Positions 17,051 to 26,739 of a stretch of 64,000 bases of DNA are shown here, piece after piece. Position 1 is the first letter of the stretch. Every line of letters begins with the position of its first letter. A model generated the notes under the pieces. It ran no database searches, was not told where the DNA came from, and saw only the letters and a list, made by a program, of their open reading frames with translations. Origin of the DNA: an uncultured Clostridia bacterium (GTDB lineage: Bacteria > Bacillota > Clostridia > Oscillospirales > Acutalibacteraceae); NCBI GenBank assembly GCA_947627055.1, contig CANQUS010000006.1:20338-84337 (forward strand), read 5' to 3'. A program made the translations under genes and the position numbers.

Positions 17051-19066
17051 ATGGGGGTAATAAAGCTGCTCGATAAGCATACGGCAGAGCTTATCGCCGC
17101 AGGCGAGGTCATCGAAAGACCCTCGTCCGTAGTAAAGGAACTTGTTGAAAATTCAATAGACTCCGGAGCAAAGCACGTCACCGTAGAGATACGCAATGGC
17201 GGAATTACCTTCATGCGTGTCACCGATGACGGCTGCGGCATTGCAAGGGAAGATATACCAACGGCTTTTTTGCGCCATGCGACAAGCAAGATACAAGAAA
17301 AAAAGGATCTTGACGCGATAGGGACGTTGGGCTTTCGTGGTGAGGCGCTCGCGTCCATAGCGGCTGTTTCAAAGGTCACGCTTATTTCCTGCGGGAAGGA
17401 TGAGAGCATAGGGACTAAATATGAGATAAATGGCAGCGATGAGGCCGATATTGACGATGCCGGCTGCCCGAGTGGAACGACGTTTATAATCCGTGACCTT
17501 TTTTATAACGTTCCGGCAAGAATGAAATTCCTTAAAAAGGACGTTTCCGAAGCGAACAGCGTTTCGGGAGTTATGGACAGAATAGCTCTTTCACACCCTG
17601 AAATATCGTTTACCTTTATCCGTGACGGCAGGCAGACGCTCAAAACCGCAGGAGACGGCAGCCTTAAAAAAGCCATCCTGTCTGTATTCGGAAAGGACTT
17701 TGTCTCGTCGCTGATACCTGTTGATTATACTCACAGTGATATTCATATAAGAGGGTATATAAGCCGCCCCGTATCATCACGTCCCAACAGAAGTATGCAG
17801 CTGTTCTTTATAAACGGAAGATATGTCAAGTCGCGTACAGCAATGGCAGCTGTAGAGGAAGCATATAAGGGCAGCATAATGACAGGTAAGTTCCCTGCGT
17901 GTGTTATGCATATGGAAATGGATTGCTCGACGCTCGACGTTAATGTTCATCCGTCAAAGCTGGAGGTACGGTTTACAAACGAGCGTCCGATATTTGACGC
18001 GGTATATCACGGTGTTAAGTCAGCTTTACTGAGCGGAGATGACCGTTCTCCCATAAGGGCTGAACAGCCGCAGAGACGTGAACTGTTTACAAAGTCCGAC
18101 GATCAGGCGATGCAGCTTAGATTTTCTCAGCATAAGACTGTTCAGAAAAATAATGCTCCGGCAGAGACTGGGCAGACTGAAGCTGAAAATAAAGATGAAG
18201 ATGAAGAACCGATGATATATATTCCGCCTGTATCGCTGTTTTCACCAATGACGGTTTCGGATGCGGCAGTCAGCGCCGCCCCATATACCCGAAGTATACA
18301 GGAATCGAAGCTTGCTGAAGAAAAGTTTTACTTCAATGACGCTGCCCCAAATATAGAAAATTCAGATCCGAAAGAAAAGATAGCTAAAATTTTCGATGAT
18401 GAAGCAGTGCCGATTACGGAGCATAAGCCGAATAAAACATACAGTGAGAATGTTGAGGAGGTAGAGGAGGCTGTTGAGGATGACTGCGGCGATGAGCTTC
18501 AGGTAAGATTTGTTGGGGAAGCTTTTGCGACATATATTATTTTGGAATACGGCAGGGACACGCTTTTATTTATAGACAAGCACGCTGCGCATGAGCGCCT
18601 TATATATGAGAGACTTAAGCGTGAGTGTGGAAAGTCCTGCGGTCAGATCCTTCTGAAGCCTGTTTCGGTAACGCTCGACAAATCGGATTATGACGCACTC
18701 ATGCTGAATCTTCAGGTCATGACAGAGACGGGCTTTGATATTGACGATTTTGGTTTCGGAACTGTTGTTGTGCGTTCCGCTCCGCAGATAGTTGAGCATG
18801 AAGATATTGCAGATACGGTCATAGAGATGGCGGGGTATCTTGCGAAAAACAAGCGTGATATAATAACGGAAAAGATGGATTGGCTGTTTAAAAATGTCGC
18901 CTGCCGTTCAGCAATAAAGGCAGGGAACAGGAGCAGCGAGCGCGAGCTTATTGAGCTGGCACGGGAGCTTGCGGTAAATCCCGATGTTCGATATTGTCCG
19001 CATGGGAGACCGATTTGCTTTACAATGACACGCCGTGAGCTTGAAAAACGCTTTATGAGAGTATGA
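17051..19066 (+). CDS. mutL: DNA mismatch repair protein MutL (with endonuclease domain)
   Basis: GHKL ATPase and nicking endonuclease of mismatch repair. The N-terminus shows the ATP-site motifs ELVENSIDSGA, DDGCGI, RHATSKI and GTLGFRGEAL. A long acidic, low-complexity linker spans about residues 330-470. The C-terminal domain has the endonuclease metal motif DKHAAHERLIYE and CPHGRP, so this is a nicking MutL as expected in a species lacking MutH. The ATG at 17051 follows AGGTGG with six bases between. A GTG at 17042 is in frame, but it overlaps that ribosome site. miaA begins four bases after the stop. Confidence 0.95.
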   Translation: MGVIKLLDKHTAELIAAGEVIERPSSVVKELVENSIDSGAKHVTVEIRNGGITFMRVTDDGCGIAREDIPTAFLRHATSKIQEKKDLDAIGTLGFRGEALASIAAVSKVTLISCGKDESIGTKYEINGSDEADIDDAGCPSGTTFIIRDLFYNVPARMKFLKKDVSEANSVSGVMDRIALSHPEISFTFIRDGRQTLKTAGDGSLKKAILSVFGKDFVSSLIPVDYTHSDIHIRGYISRPVSSRPNRSMQLFFINGRYVKSRTAMAAVEEAYKGSIMTGKFPACVMHMEMDCSTLDVNVHPSKLEVRFTNERPIFDAVYHGVKSALLSGDDRSPIRAEQPQRRELFTKSDDQAMQLRFSQHKTVQKNNAPAETGQTEAENKDEDEEPMIYIPPVSLFSPMTVSDAAVSAAPYTRSIQESKLAEEKFYFNDAAPNIENSDPKEKIAKIFDDEAVPITEHKPNKTYSENVEEVEEAVEDDCGDELQVRFVGEAFATYIILEYGRDTLLFIDKHAAHERLIYERLKRECGKSCGQILLKPVSVTLDKSDYDALMLNLQVMTETGFDIDDFGFGTVVVRSAPQIVEHEDIADTVIEMAGYLAKNKRDIITEKMDWLFKNVACRSAIKAGNRSSERELIELARELAVNPDVRYCPHGRPICFTMTRRELEKRFMRV

Positions 19067-19070
19067 TGAT

Positions 19071-20000
19071 ATGGATAAAAAAATACCGCTTTTGTGTATA
19101 GTAGGACCGACAGCCTCAGGTAAAACAGGGCTGTCAGTAGAGCTTGCACTAAGGCATAACGGCGAGATAATCTCGTGTGACTCCATGCAGATATATAAGG
19201 GCATGGATATTGCCACTGCTAAGGTCACTGCCGAGGAGGCGCGGGGAATACCGCATCACCTTGTTGATTTTCTCCCAATAGGCGAGAGTTTCAGCGTTTC
19301 TGATTATGCCGGTATGGCACATAGGACTGCTGAGGAAATTTACGGCAGGGGGAAGCTTCCTATACTCGTCGGGGGAACCGGGCTTTACTATTCTTCGCTT
19401 GTGGAAAACATAACCTTTTCCGAAGAGAAAATCGACGACGCTCTCAGAACTGAGCTTAACACGCGTTATGAGCGAGAGGGAGGGGAGAGGCTTTTAAAGG
19501 AGCTTGCACAGTTTGACCCTAAAACTGCTGAAACACTGCACCCAAAAAACGGAAAGCGTATTATTCGCGCGATAGAGATCTACCGCAATACGGGCATAAC
19601 GATGAGTGAACAGAGAGCGCGTTCAAGAGAGAACCCTTCGCCGTATAATCACCTTTCGATATGCCTTGTGTACAGGGATAGGCAAAAGCTCTACGACAGA
19701 ATAAACCTACGCGTTGATAAAATGCTTGAGGACGGACTAATTGACGAGGCAAGGAACTTTTACGACCACAGTTTCGGGAAAACAGCGTCTGCCGCGATCG
19801 GCATAAAGGAGTTTAAGCCTTATTTTGACGGTCTGACTACTCTTGAGGAGGCAACTGAAAAGCTCAAACGTGAAACAAGGCGGTACTCCAAGCGTCAACT
19901 TACATGGTTTAGGCGATGTAAAAATATCAGATTCATTGAATGTGACTGCTGTGATGCTCTTGCGGAGTGTGAAAAGCTGTATCATGAATGGATTTTGTGA
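19071..20000 (+). CDS. miaA: tRNA dimethylallyltransferase MiaA
   Basis: Transfers dimethylallyl to A37 of tRNAs that read UNN codons, making the substrate for MiaB. The P-loop is GPTASGKT at residue 11, followed by SCDSMQIYKGMDIATAK (aspartate and DMAPP-site residues), GGTGLYYSSL near residue 100, and RQLTWFRR near the C-terminus. The length of 309 residues is typical. It is separated from mutL by only four bases and is co-transcribed with it, a linkage common in many bacteria. Confidence 0.95.
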   Translation: MDKKIPLLCIVGPTASGKTGLSVELALRHNGEIISCDSMQIYKGMDIATAKVTAEEARGIPHHLVDFLPIGESFSVSDYAGMAHRTAEEIYGRGKLPILVGGTGLYYSSLVENITFSEEKIDDALRTELNTRYEREGGERLLKELAQFDPKTAETLHPKNGKRIIRAIEIYRNTGITMSEQRARSRENPSPYNHLSICLVYRDRQKLYDRINLRVDKMLEDGLIDEARNFYDHSFGKTASAAIGIKEFKPYFDGLTTLEEATEKLKRETRRYSKRQLTWFRRCKNIRFIECDCCDALAECEKLYHEWIL

Positions 20001-20070
20001 AAAAATCGCACTAACCGCATTGTACTTTTAGCCGCAAAAATAGTCAAATTGTAGAAGAATCACAAAACCC

Positions 20071-20099
20071 GTGACATTTTAGGAGTAATGTAGTATAAT
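20071..20099 (+). promoter_or_regulatory. Promoter of the HlyD-yggS-sepF operon
   Basis: GTGACA at 20071-20076 and TATAAT at 20094-20099 have a 17-bp spacer. It would create a leader of about 160 nt before the gene at 20270. The leader has several possible stems (for example GCCTT/AAGGC around 20143-20175) but no riboswitch class I recognise. Confidence 0.5.
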
Positions 20100-20269
20100 T
20101 ATTACCGTTTAGGAAAATAATTGATTTGTTTATTCAAGTGCAGCCTTAACAAGCCGCCAAAACTGCAAGGCAATTTTGAGGACTTCAGTGAGGCGTCGTC
20201 CGTCGGCTGAAACAGCAGGTGTTTTCCGCTCGAGGACATTGTTAGCGTTTATAATTCAGGGGGGAGTAT

Positions 20270-21565
20270 GTGGATAAATCGATAATAAGAAAAATACTGA
20301 TAGCTCTGCTTACTTTATTTTTGCTTGTATATGTGATTTACCTTATTGCCAGCGCAAGTATTCAAAATATAAGGACAGAGACGGCAACATACTCGACCAT
20401 GACAGAATCGCTTGATGTACAGGGCTACTTCATACGAAGCGAAACAGTTATAACATCATCCTCCGACAGTGGCGTTCTATCCTATACTGTTGGCGATGGC
20501 GCCAAGGTTTCTAAGGGTGATAAGGTTGCTTCTGTTTATAAATCCGCAGAGGATGCGCAGTTTCGAGCGGAGCTTGCGGATCTTGAGGCTCAACTGACGG
20601 TTTTAAAGGAGCTTCAGGCAAACGCGGAGACTCTTTCCGTAACACCAGATATTATTGATGAAAACATAGCAAAATACCTTTTTGAGATGTCCGTAAGCCA
20701 AAATAGCGGCGACCTTTCAAAATCCGATGAAAACATAAATCAGATAGTTTATAATATTAACGAACGTCAGCTTCTTACGGGAAAGATTAAAAACTTTAAC
20801 GAGAAGATATACGAGCTTGAAGCTGAAATCAGCAGTATAAAGAAATTTTCCGGAAAGGAAACAGCCGAGATAACTGCTCCCGACGCAGGATACTTTACAA
20901 GCGAGATAGACGGTTGCGAAGACTGTTTTAGTATTGACGACATTGAGTCGATTACTTTGGCGGATCTCGAAAAAGTAAATTCCTCAGAGAAGAACTACAG
21001 CAAGAACACTGTTGGCAAGATCGTTTCTAACGTATTTTGGTATGTCGCCTGCCCCGTAACGAGCGAACAGGCGGTCAAGCTGAATGAATACAAGAATAAC
21101 CAAATGACTATTACAATGCCGTTTGCATCGGTTAAGGACGCGAATATCACTCTGGTATGTATCAACCGCAAGGATAATCGGTCCGACGGTGTGGCGATTT
21201 TTCGAGGAACAGATATGAACAGCAGTCTGCTGTCGATGCGTTCAGGATCTGTCGCGATAAATATGAAATCCTATTCAGGAGTATCCGTACCCGAGTCGGC
21301 TATACATCAGGATACTGTCACGATAACAACTGAGGACAAAAACGGAAAGGAAAAGCAAGAAAGCAAGAAGGTTTACGGAGTATATATACAATACGGAAAT
21401 GAGCTTGTTTTCAAGGAGGTCGTTCCGTTGTATTCCGATAAGGGCTTTACTATTTGCAGTCAAAATCCGACAGATGATGAGATGTTCTCCGACACGACCG
21501 TTAAGGTATACGACCGTGTCGTTGTAGAGGGAGTTGATTTATATGACGGAAAAATTATCAACTGA
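20270..21565 (+). CDS. HlyD-family membrane-fusion-like protein
   Basis: Membrane-anchored extracytoplasmic protein, 431 residues. One transmembrane helix near residues 9-29 is followed by a barrel/lipoyl-like half motif (SGVLSYTVGDGAKVSKGDKVA), a coiled region around residues 90-195, the second lipoyl half (ITAPDAGYFTSE), and a beta-barrel C-terminus with VSVPESAIHQD. This is the HlyD/AcrA adaptor order. In Gram-positives such proteins usually pair with ABC exporters, but the neighbours are division genes. The start is GTG at 20270 behind GGGGGAG. The 3' end overlaps the start region of the next gene. Confidence 0.75.
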   Translation: MDKSIIRKILIALLTLFLLVYVIYLIASASIQNIRTETATYSTMTESLDVQGYFIRSETVITSSSDSGVLSYTVGDGAKVSKGDKVASVYKSAEDAQFRAELADLEAQLTVLKELQANAETLSVTPDIIDENIAKYLFEMSVSQNSGDLSKSDENINQIVYNINERQLLTGKIKNFNEKIYELEAEISSIKKFSGKETAEITAPDAGYFTSEIDGCEDCFSIDDIESITLADLEKVNSSEKNYSKNTVGKIVSNVFWYVACPVTSEQAVKLNEYKNNQMTITMPFASVKDANITLVCINRKDNRSDGVAIFRGTDMNSSLLSMRSGSVAINMKSYSGVSVPESAIHQDTVTITTEDKNGKEKQESKKVYGVYIQYGNELVFKEVVPLYSDKGFTICSQNPTDDEMFSDTTVKVYDRVVVEGVDLYDGKIIN

Positions 21566-22277
21566 GTACGAGCAGAGGCTTCTTCAAATCAGGCGGAATT
21601 ATGAGCATATAATGTCGAGGATCGCTGAAGCAGCAGAAAAATCGGGAAGAAAGCCGTCTGATATAAAGCTGCTTGCCGCAACGAAAACGGTATCTTATGA
21701 TATAATAAATTACGCAATCTCGCTTGGCATTAAATATATTGGCGAGAACAAGGTTCAGGAGCTTAACTCTAAATATGACGATTATAAGCTCGGGGACTGC
21801 CAGCTGCACCTTATAGGTCATTTACAGACCAATAAGGTCAAGCAGGTCGTCGGGAAGGTCAGCATGATACAATCGCTCGACAGTATTAAGCTTGCGAAGG
21901 AAATTTCCAAGGTATCAATAGCATCGGGACTAAAAACCGATGTTTTGATCGAGGTTAATATCGGCAGAGAAGAGAACAAAACAGGGCTTGCCCCCGAAAG
22001 GCTTAATGAGATGCTCGACGAAATATCCGAATTTAATGGGATAAATGTTAAAGGACTTATGGCTATACCGCCAATTTGTGACGAAAGAACAGAGTTATGC
22101 AAATATTTTGAAGATATGTATAAATTATTTGTTGACATTTCGCGCAAAACAGGGGATAATATATCTATGGATTATCTTTCTATGGGAATGTCCGATGATT
22201 ACTATGAAGCCATAGTATGCGGATCAAATATGGTGAGAATAGGCAGCGGACTTTTTGGTGCCAGAAGCTATACATAA
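21543..22277 (+). CDS. PLP homeostasis protein, YggS/YlmE family
   Basis: Alanine-racemase-fold protein that binds PLP without known catalysis and buffers the cofactor and amino-acid pools. The PLP lysine is in LLAATKTVS near residue 38. GENKVQEL, HLIGHLQTNK and the C-terminal phosphate loop SMGMSDDYYEAI with VRIGSGLFGAR are all characteristic. The ATG at 21543 (244 residues) is preferred over an in-frame TTG at 21534, because GAGGGA lies at ideal spacing from the ATG but only two bases from the TTG. It sits directly upstream of sepF, as ylmE does in Bacillus. Confidence 0.9.
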   Translation: MTEKLSTEYEQRLLQIRRNYEHIMSRIAEAAEKSGRKPSDIKLLAATKTVSYDIINYAISLGIKYIGENKVQELNSKYDDYKLGDCQLHLIGHLQTNKVKQVVGKVSMIQSLDSIKLAKEISKVSIASGLKTDVLIEVNIGREENKTGLAPERLNEMLDEISEFNGINVKGLMAIPPICDERTELCKYFEDMYKLFVDISRKTGDNISMDYLSMGMSDDYYEAIVCGSNMVRIGSGLFGARSYT

Positions 22278-22295
22278 TTTAAGGAGGAAAAATAA

Positions 22296-22802
22296 ATGGC
22301 AGGATTTATGAATAAATTGAAGGATATGTGGAAGCCCCCGGAGGATGAAATGGAGTATAGTGAGGATAGCTATTACGATAATGAAACCTCAACGGATGAT
22401 GACGGTTCATACGACAGCTACGATGAATACGACTCTTATGATGAGCCCGAGCCTCAGCGTCCGACACCGAGAGCCTCCCAGCCGCAAAACAGCAGCAAGG
22501 TCGTCAATATTCATGCAACTGCTCGCCTTCAAGTCGTTCTTTTTAAGCCCGAACGTTTTGGTGAGGAAACAAGAGCTATCGCTGATGAGCTTATGCAAAT
22601 GCATACTGTCCTCCTTAACCTCGAAAATACAAATAAGGATATGTCAAGAAGGATCATAGATTTCTTGAGCGGAACCGCTTATGCAAATCGAGGCAAAATC
22701 AACAGAGTTGCCACAAATACATACATAATCACACCGAACAATGTTGACCTCACCGGTGAAGATGTTCTTGACGAGCTTGAAAGCAACGGAATCTATTTCT
22801 AA
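22296..22802 (+). CDS. sepF: Cell division protein SepF
   Basis: Membrane-binding partner of FtsZ that shapes the division septum. It has an amphipathic N-terminus (AGFMNKLKDMWKPP), a long acidic Asp/Ser/Tyr-rich linker at residues 16-60, then the DUF552 core from about residue 68 (KVVNIHATARLQVVLF to the C-terminus). The length of 168 residues is normal. The ATG follows AAGGAGG. A terminator-like hairpin follows at 22814-22870, so read-through to divIVA is probably limited. The ylmG and ylmH genes that usually separate sepF from divIVA are absent. Confidence 0.93.
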   Translation: MAGFMNKLKDMWKPPEDEMEYSEDSYYDNETSTDDDGSYDSYDEYDSYDEPEPQRPTPRASQPQNSSKVVNIHATARLQVVLFKPERFGEETRAIADELMQMHTVLLNLENTNKDMSRRIIDFLSGTAYANRGKINRVATNTYIITPNNVDLTGEDVLDELESNGIYF

Positions 22803-22813
22803 TGAAATTAAAG

Positions 22814-22870
22814 AAAGCACATATCATAATATAGTGTTGAAGCGGTTATTATGTTGAATATGTGCTTTTT
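22814..22870 (+). terminator. Terminator between sepF and divIVA
   Basis: AAAGCACATAT at 22814-22824 pairs with ATATGTGCTTT ending near 22868, followed by more T residues. A second perfect stem (TCGGACAG.../...CTGTCCGA, 22887-22920) lies just downstream without a T tract. Confidence 0.6.
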
Positions 22871-22949
22871 TAAGAACATTGTCTAAATTCGGACAGGGGC
22901 TTGACTTGCCTCTGTCCGATACTGTCATTATAAAGGAAAGGAACATAAT

Positions 22950-23819
22950 ATGCTTACACTTGAAGAAATTAAAAATGTTACATTTCATAAGGCGAGGAAC
23001 GGCTATCAAACCGAGGATGTTGACGATTTTATCGACGGGGTTATAGAAACGGTTGACAGCATTTTGCGTGAAAGAGATGACTACCTTAAAAAGCTTGATA
23101 TTTTTGCAAAAAAGGTAGAAGAATACCGTGCATCTGAGGAAAGTGTGGGCAATGTACTCCTCAGCGCACAGAGACTGGCGGATGCAAATGTCAAGGATGC
23201 CGCTCATAAGGCTGATGTCATTCTCAAGGATGCTAAGGCTAAGGCCGAAGCTATGCTCGGTGAAGCAAGAGCTAAGTCCGAGACGATGCTTGCAGACGCA
23301 AGGCAGCAATCCGATAAGATTATTGCCGACGCATCAGGCAACAGCCGTCGCGCGATAGCCTCCGGCAATGCCGAGATTGAGAGACAAAAGGAGCTTCTTA
23401 AAAAGCTAAATGCGGAGTTCAGGTCTTTTCAGGCGTTTCTTCTCAAAAGATACAGGGTGCAATTATCCGCTGTTAAGGATATTACGGATGTCCAGACCTT
23501 GCTCAAAACAGATGAGCAAATAGAGAATGAATATCCGACTCCGAAAAAAGACGAGCTGGTTGTAGAAAATACTTCGGAAGTCAAAAACGAGACTGCGCCG
23601 ACTCAGGAAAAAGCCGATGATAAAAAGGAGGCCGCCGCTGATGCCGAGCAGGCTGCTCCATTGACTGACAACGCAAATGTTATAGAAGATATAAGCAGTT
23701 CATCGTCGGTCACGAGAGAACCTCTGACATCATCAGGCGATAGATTCACGGAGGAAAGCGGAGTTAAGTTTAACGACTTTAAATTCGGCTCTGACTTTGA
23801 TATTCACAGCAAAAATTGA
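22950..23819 (+). CDS. divIVA: DivIVA-domain protein
   Basis: Pole- and septum-localising coiled-coil scaffold, 289 residues. The N-terminal lipid-binding domain is recognisable (LTLEEIKNVTFHKARNGYQTEDVDDFID, residues 2-29, given in parts as LTLEEIKN and GYQTEDVDDF). A heptad-rich coiled coil spans about residues 30-165 with Ala/Lys repeats. The C-terminus from about 185 is acidic and disordered. The position between sepF and ileS matches the standard Firmicute order. The ATG follows AAAGGAAAGG. Confidence 0.9.
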   Translation: MLTLEEIKNVTFHKARNGYQTEDVDDFIDGVIETVDSILRERDDYLKKLDIFAKKVEEYRASEESVGNVLLSAQRLADANVKDAAHKADVILKDAKAKAEAMLGEARAKSETMLADARQQSDKIIADASGNSRRAIASGNAEIERQKELLKKLNAEFRSFQAFLLKRYRVQLSAVKDITDVQTLLKTDEQIENEYPTPKKDELVVENTSEVKNETAPTQEKADDKKEAAADAEQAAPLTDNANVIEDISSSSSVTREPLTSSGDRFTEESGVKFNDFKFGSDFDIHSKN

Positions 23820-23849
23820 CAATCTTTCATAAAAGGGAGAGTATTACAG

Positions 23850-26624
23850 ATGGCTCAGGACTTTAACAGTACACTTAATCTGCCTAAAACGGACTTTCCG
23901 ATGAGGGCGGGGCTTCCGAAATCAGAACCGGAGCTTTTAAAGCATTGGGAGGATATTTCCGTATACGATAAGCTGATGAAGAAAAACGAGGGCAAGCCTC
24001 TCTATGTTCTTCATGACGGTCCTCCTTATGCAAACGGCAATATTCACCTTGGAACTGCCCTTAACAAGGTTTTAAAGGATATTATCGTCCGTTATAAGAA
24101 CATGACGGGCTTTCTCGCACCGTATGTTCCCGGTTGGGATACACACGGACTTCCTACGGAGCTGAAAGCAAGGAAGAAAGCGGGCGTGGGAAATTCCACA
24201 ACCATAGATGACATCGAGCTGAGAAAGCTGTGCCGTGAGTTTGCGCTCGGATATATTGATGACCAGCGCGCGCAGTTCAAGCGCCTCGGCGGCATAGGCG
24301 AGTGGAATGATCCGTATATTACGCTTCAGCATGATTTTGAGGCGAAGCAGATAGAAATTTTTTCGGAAATGGCTTGTAAGGGATATATCTATAAGGGATT
24401 AAAGCCTGTTTACTGGTGTCCTGAGTGTGAAACGGCTCTCGCTGAGGCTGAGATAGAGTATGCGGAGGATCCGTGTCATTCCATATATGTCAAGTTCAAG
24501 GTCACTGATGATATGGGCAAGCTAAAGGCTCTTGGAGCAGATCTTGACAAGACGTATTTTGTTATCTGGACAACTACGACATGGACTCTGCCCGCCAATG
24601 TTGCTATTTGTGTGGGTCCGCGTTATAACTATGCCTTGATCAAGAGCGGCGACGAGTATTTTGTTATGGCGGAGGAGCTTTTCGCCTCCGCGTTTGAGGA
24701 CGCGGGCATAACCGATTATGAGGTGGTCGGTACTATTCTCGGTTCGGAGCTTGAGTATATGAAAACGGCTCATCCGTTTATCGACAGAGAGTCACTCGTT
24801 ATAGTTGGCGACCATGTTACTCTTGAAAGCGGTACGGGATGCGTCCATACCGCGCCCGGTCACGGTCTTGACGACTATGAGGTTTGCAGAAATTATCCTG
24901 ACATTCCGATAGTTGTTCCTGTTGACGCTCACGGCAAGCTGACAGAGGAGGCGGGTCAGTTTGCAGGTCTTACGACAGATGAAGCAAACAAACCTATTGC
25001 ACTTTACCTTGAGAAAATCGGTGCGCTTTTTGCACTAAAGAAAATAATTCACCAATATCCGCATTGTTGGAGATGCAAGAAGCCTGTGCTTTTCCGTGCG
25101 ACGGAGCAGTGGTTCTGTTCCGTCGAGGACTTTAAGGACGAAGCGGTCAACGCGATTAAGGGCGTTAAGTGGATACCCAACTGGGGCGAGGACAGAATAA
25201 TCAATATGGTTCGCGACCGTAAGGACTGGTGTATTTCAAGACAGAGAAAATGGGGCGTACCTATCCCGATTTTCTTCTGCAAGGATTGCGGTGAACCTTA
25301 TATAAACAAGGAAGCGATGATGGCTGTATCCGAACTGTTCAGACAGGAGGGCTCCGACGCTTGGTATAAAAAGTCTGCAGACGAGATTCTTCCTGACGAT
25401 ACAAAATGTCCTAAGTGCGGATGTACCGATTTTGATAAGGAAAAGGACATAATGGACGTATGGTTCGATTCCGGCGTTACTCATGCGGCTGTCTGCGGTC
25501 AGAGGGAAAATCTCAGAAGACCCGCAGATCTTTACCTCGAAGGCGCGGATCAGTACAGAGGCTGGTTTCAATCCTCACTGCTTACATCTGTCGCTACTAC
25601 GGGTGAAGCACCGTATAAGGCAGTTGTTACCCATGGCTGGGTTGTTGACGGCGAAGGCAGGAAAATGTCAAAATCCCTCGGAAATGGCATAGATCCTGAT
25701 GAGATCGTTAATCAGTACGGCGCGGATATTCTCAGACTTTGGGTTGCGTCCTCTGACTATCATGCAGATATAAGAATTTCAAAGGAAATTTTGAAACAGC
25801 TTTCCGAAGCGTATAGAAAAATAAGGAATACTGCGAGATATATCCTCGGAAATATCAGCGACTTTGATCCCGATACAGATGCGGTTCCTCTTGATAGGCT
25901 TCTGCCAATAGACAAGTGGGCGCTTATGAAGCTTGACGAACTTAACGATAAGGTTCGCGAGGGATATGAAACGTTTGAATTTCATCAGGTGTTCCATGCT
26001 GTGCACAATTTCTGCGTTGTAGATATGAGTAACTTCTATTTTGACGTTCTCAAGGACAGACTTTATACTGAGAAAAAGGACGGTGAGCTTCGCCGCGCTG
26101 CTCAGACAGCCATATATATGATACTTGATGCTATGACGAGAATGATAGCGCCTATCCTTGCTTTCACATCAGATGAGATATGGAAATATATGAAGCATTC
26201 AAGCGGCGACGATGCAGAGAATGTTGTATTTAACCCGATGCCTGAAAAGACAGGCGTCAACGCTGATGGGGAATTTGAAGCCAAATGGGATAAGATCCAT
26301 GAAACAAGAGATTCCGTAAAAAAGGCTATTGAGGTTGCAGTCAAGGCAAAGGATATCCGTTCATCACTTGAGGCTAAAATCACGCTTAAATGCACAGGCG
26401 GGCTATATGATTTTCTGAAGTCAGTTGAAAACGAGCTTACGGCCGCATATATTGTTTCAGAGCTTGAGATAATAAATGATGAGAATGCGCCGGAGCTTGA
26501 GGTAGAGGTGACTCATGCGTCAGGTGAGAAGTGCGAGCGCTGCTGGTGCTTCAGCGTTACTGTCGGCAAAAATCCTAAGTATATAAGTCTTTGTGACCGC
26601 TGTTCTAAGGTCTTGAGTGAGTAA
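23850..26624 (+). CDS. ileS: Isoleucine--tRNA ligase
   Basis: Class I aminoacyl-tRNA synthetase charging tRNA-Ile, 924 residues. The HIGH-type motif is PYANGNIHLG near residue 57 and the KMSKS motif is GRKMSKSLG near residue 595. The CP1 editing domain lies between them, and the C-terminus has a zinc knuckle (CERCWCF with LCDRCSK). Only 30 bp separate it from divIVA, and no T-box leader precedes it, so it is probably expressed with divIVA rather than by tRNA-Ile sensing. The ATG follows AAGGGAGAG. Confidence 0.96.
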   Translation: MAQDFNSTLNLPKTDFPMRAGLPKSEPELLKHWEDISVYDKLMKKNEGKPLYVLHDGPPYANGNIHLGTALNKVLKDIIVRYKNMTGFLAPYVPGWDTHGLPTELKARKKAGVGNSTTIDDIELRKLCREFALGYIDDQRAQFKRLGGIGEWNDPYITLQHDFEAKQIEIFSEMACKGYIYKGLKPVYWCPECETALAEAEIEYAEDPCHSIYVKFKVTDDMGKLKALGADLDKTYFVIWTTTTWTLPANVAICVGPRYNYALIKSGDEYFVMAEELFASAFEDAGITDYEVVGTILGSELEYMKTAHPFIDRESLVIVGDHVTLESGTGCVHTAPGHGLDDYEVCRNYPDIPIVVPVDAHGKLTEEAGQFAGLTTDEANKPIALYLEKIGALFALKKIIHQYPHCWRCKKPVLFRATEQWFCSVEDFKDEAVNAIKGVKWIPNWGEDRIINMVRDRKDWCISRQRKWGVPIPIFFCKDCGEPYINKEAMMAVSELFRQEGSDAWYKKSADEILPDDTKCPKCGCTDFDKEKDIMDVWFDSGVTHAAVCGQRENLRRPADLYLEGADQYRGWFQSSLLTSVATTGEAPYKAVVTHGWVVDGEGRKMSKSLGNGIDPDEIVNQYGADILRLWVASSDYHADIRISKEILKQLSEAYRKIRNTARYILGNISDFDPDTDAVPLDRLLPIDKWALMKLDELNDKVREGYETFEFHQVFHAVHNFCVVDMSNFYFDVLKDRLYTEKKDGELRRAAQTAIYMILDAMTRMIAPILAFTSDEIWKYMKHSSGDDAENVVFNPMPEKTGVNADGEFEAKWDKIHETRDSVKKAIEVAVKAKDIRSSLEAKITLKCTGGLYDFLKSVENELTAAYIVSELEIINDENAPELEVEVTHASGEKCERCWCFSVTVGKNPKYISLCDRCSKVLSE

Positions 26625-26739
26625 TGCTCGCATGAAGCTGCGTTGATTTAAACGAGCGTTTTTGGCTTTTTCGGATTTTCGCCCTATCCCGTTTAGGGAG
26701 GGGCGAAATTTTCATTATAACCCGAAAGGTGGAGTTGAT

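Noticed and set aside
23820..23849. T-box leader for ileS
   Set aside because: The 30-bp gap after divIVA is too short, and no T-box core is present there or before divIVA.
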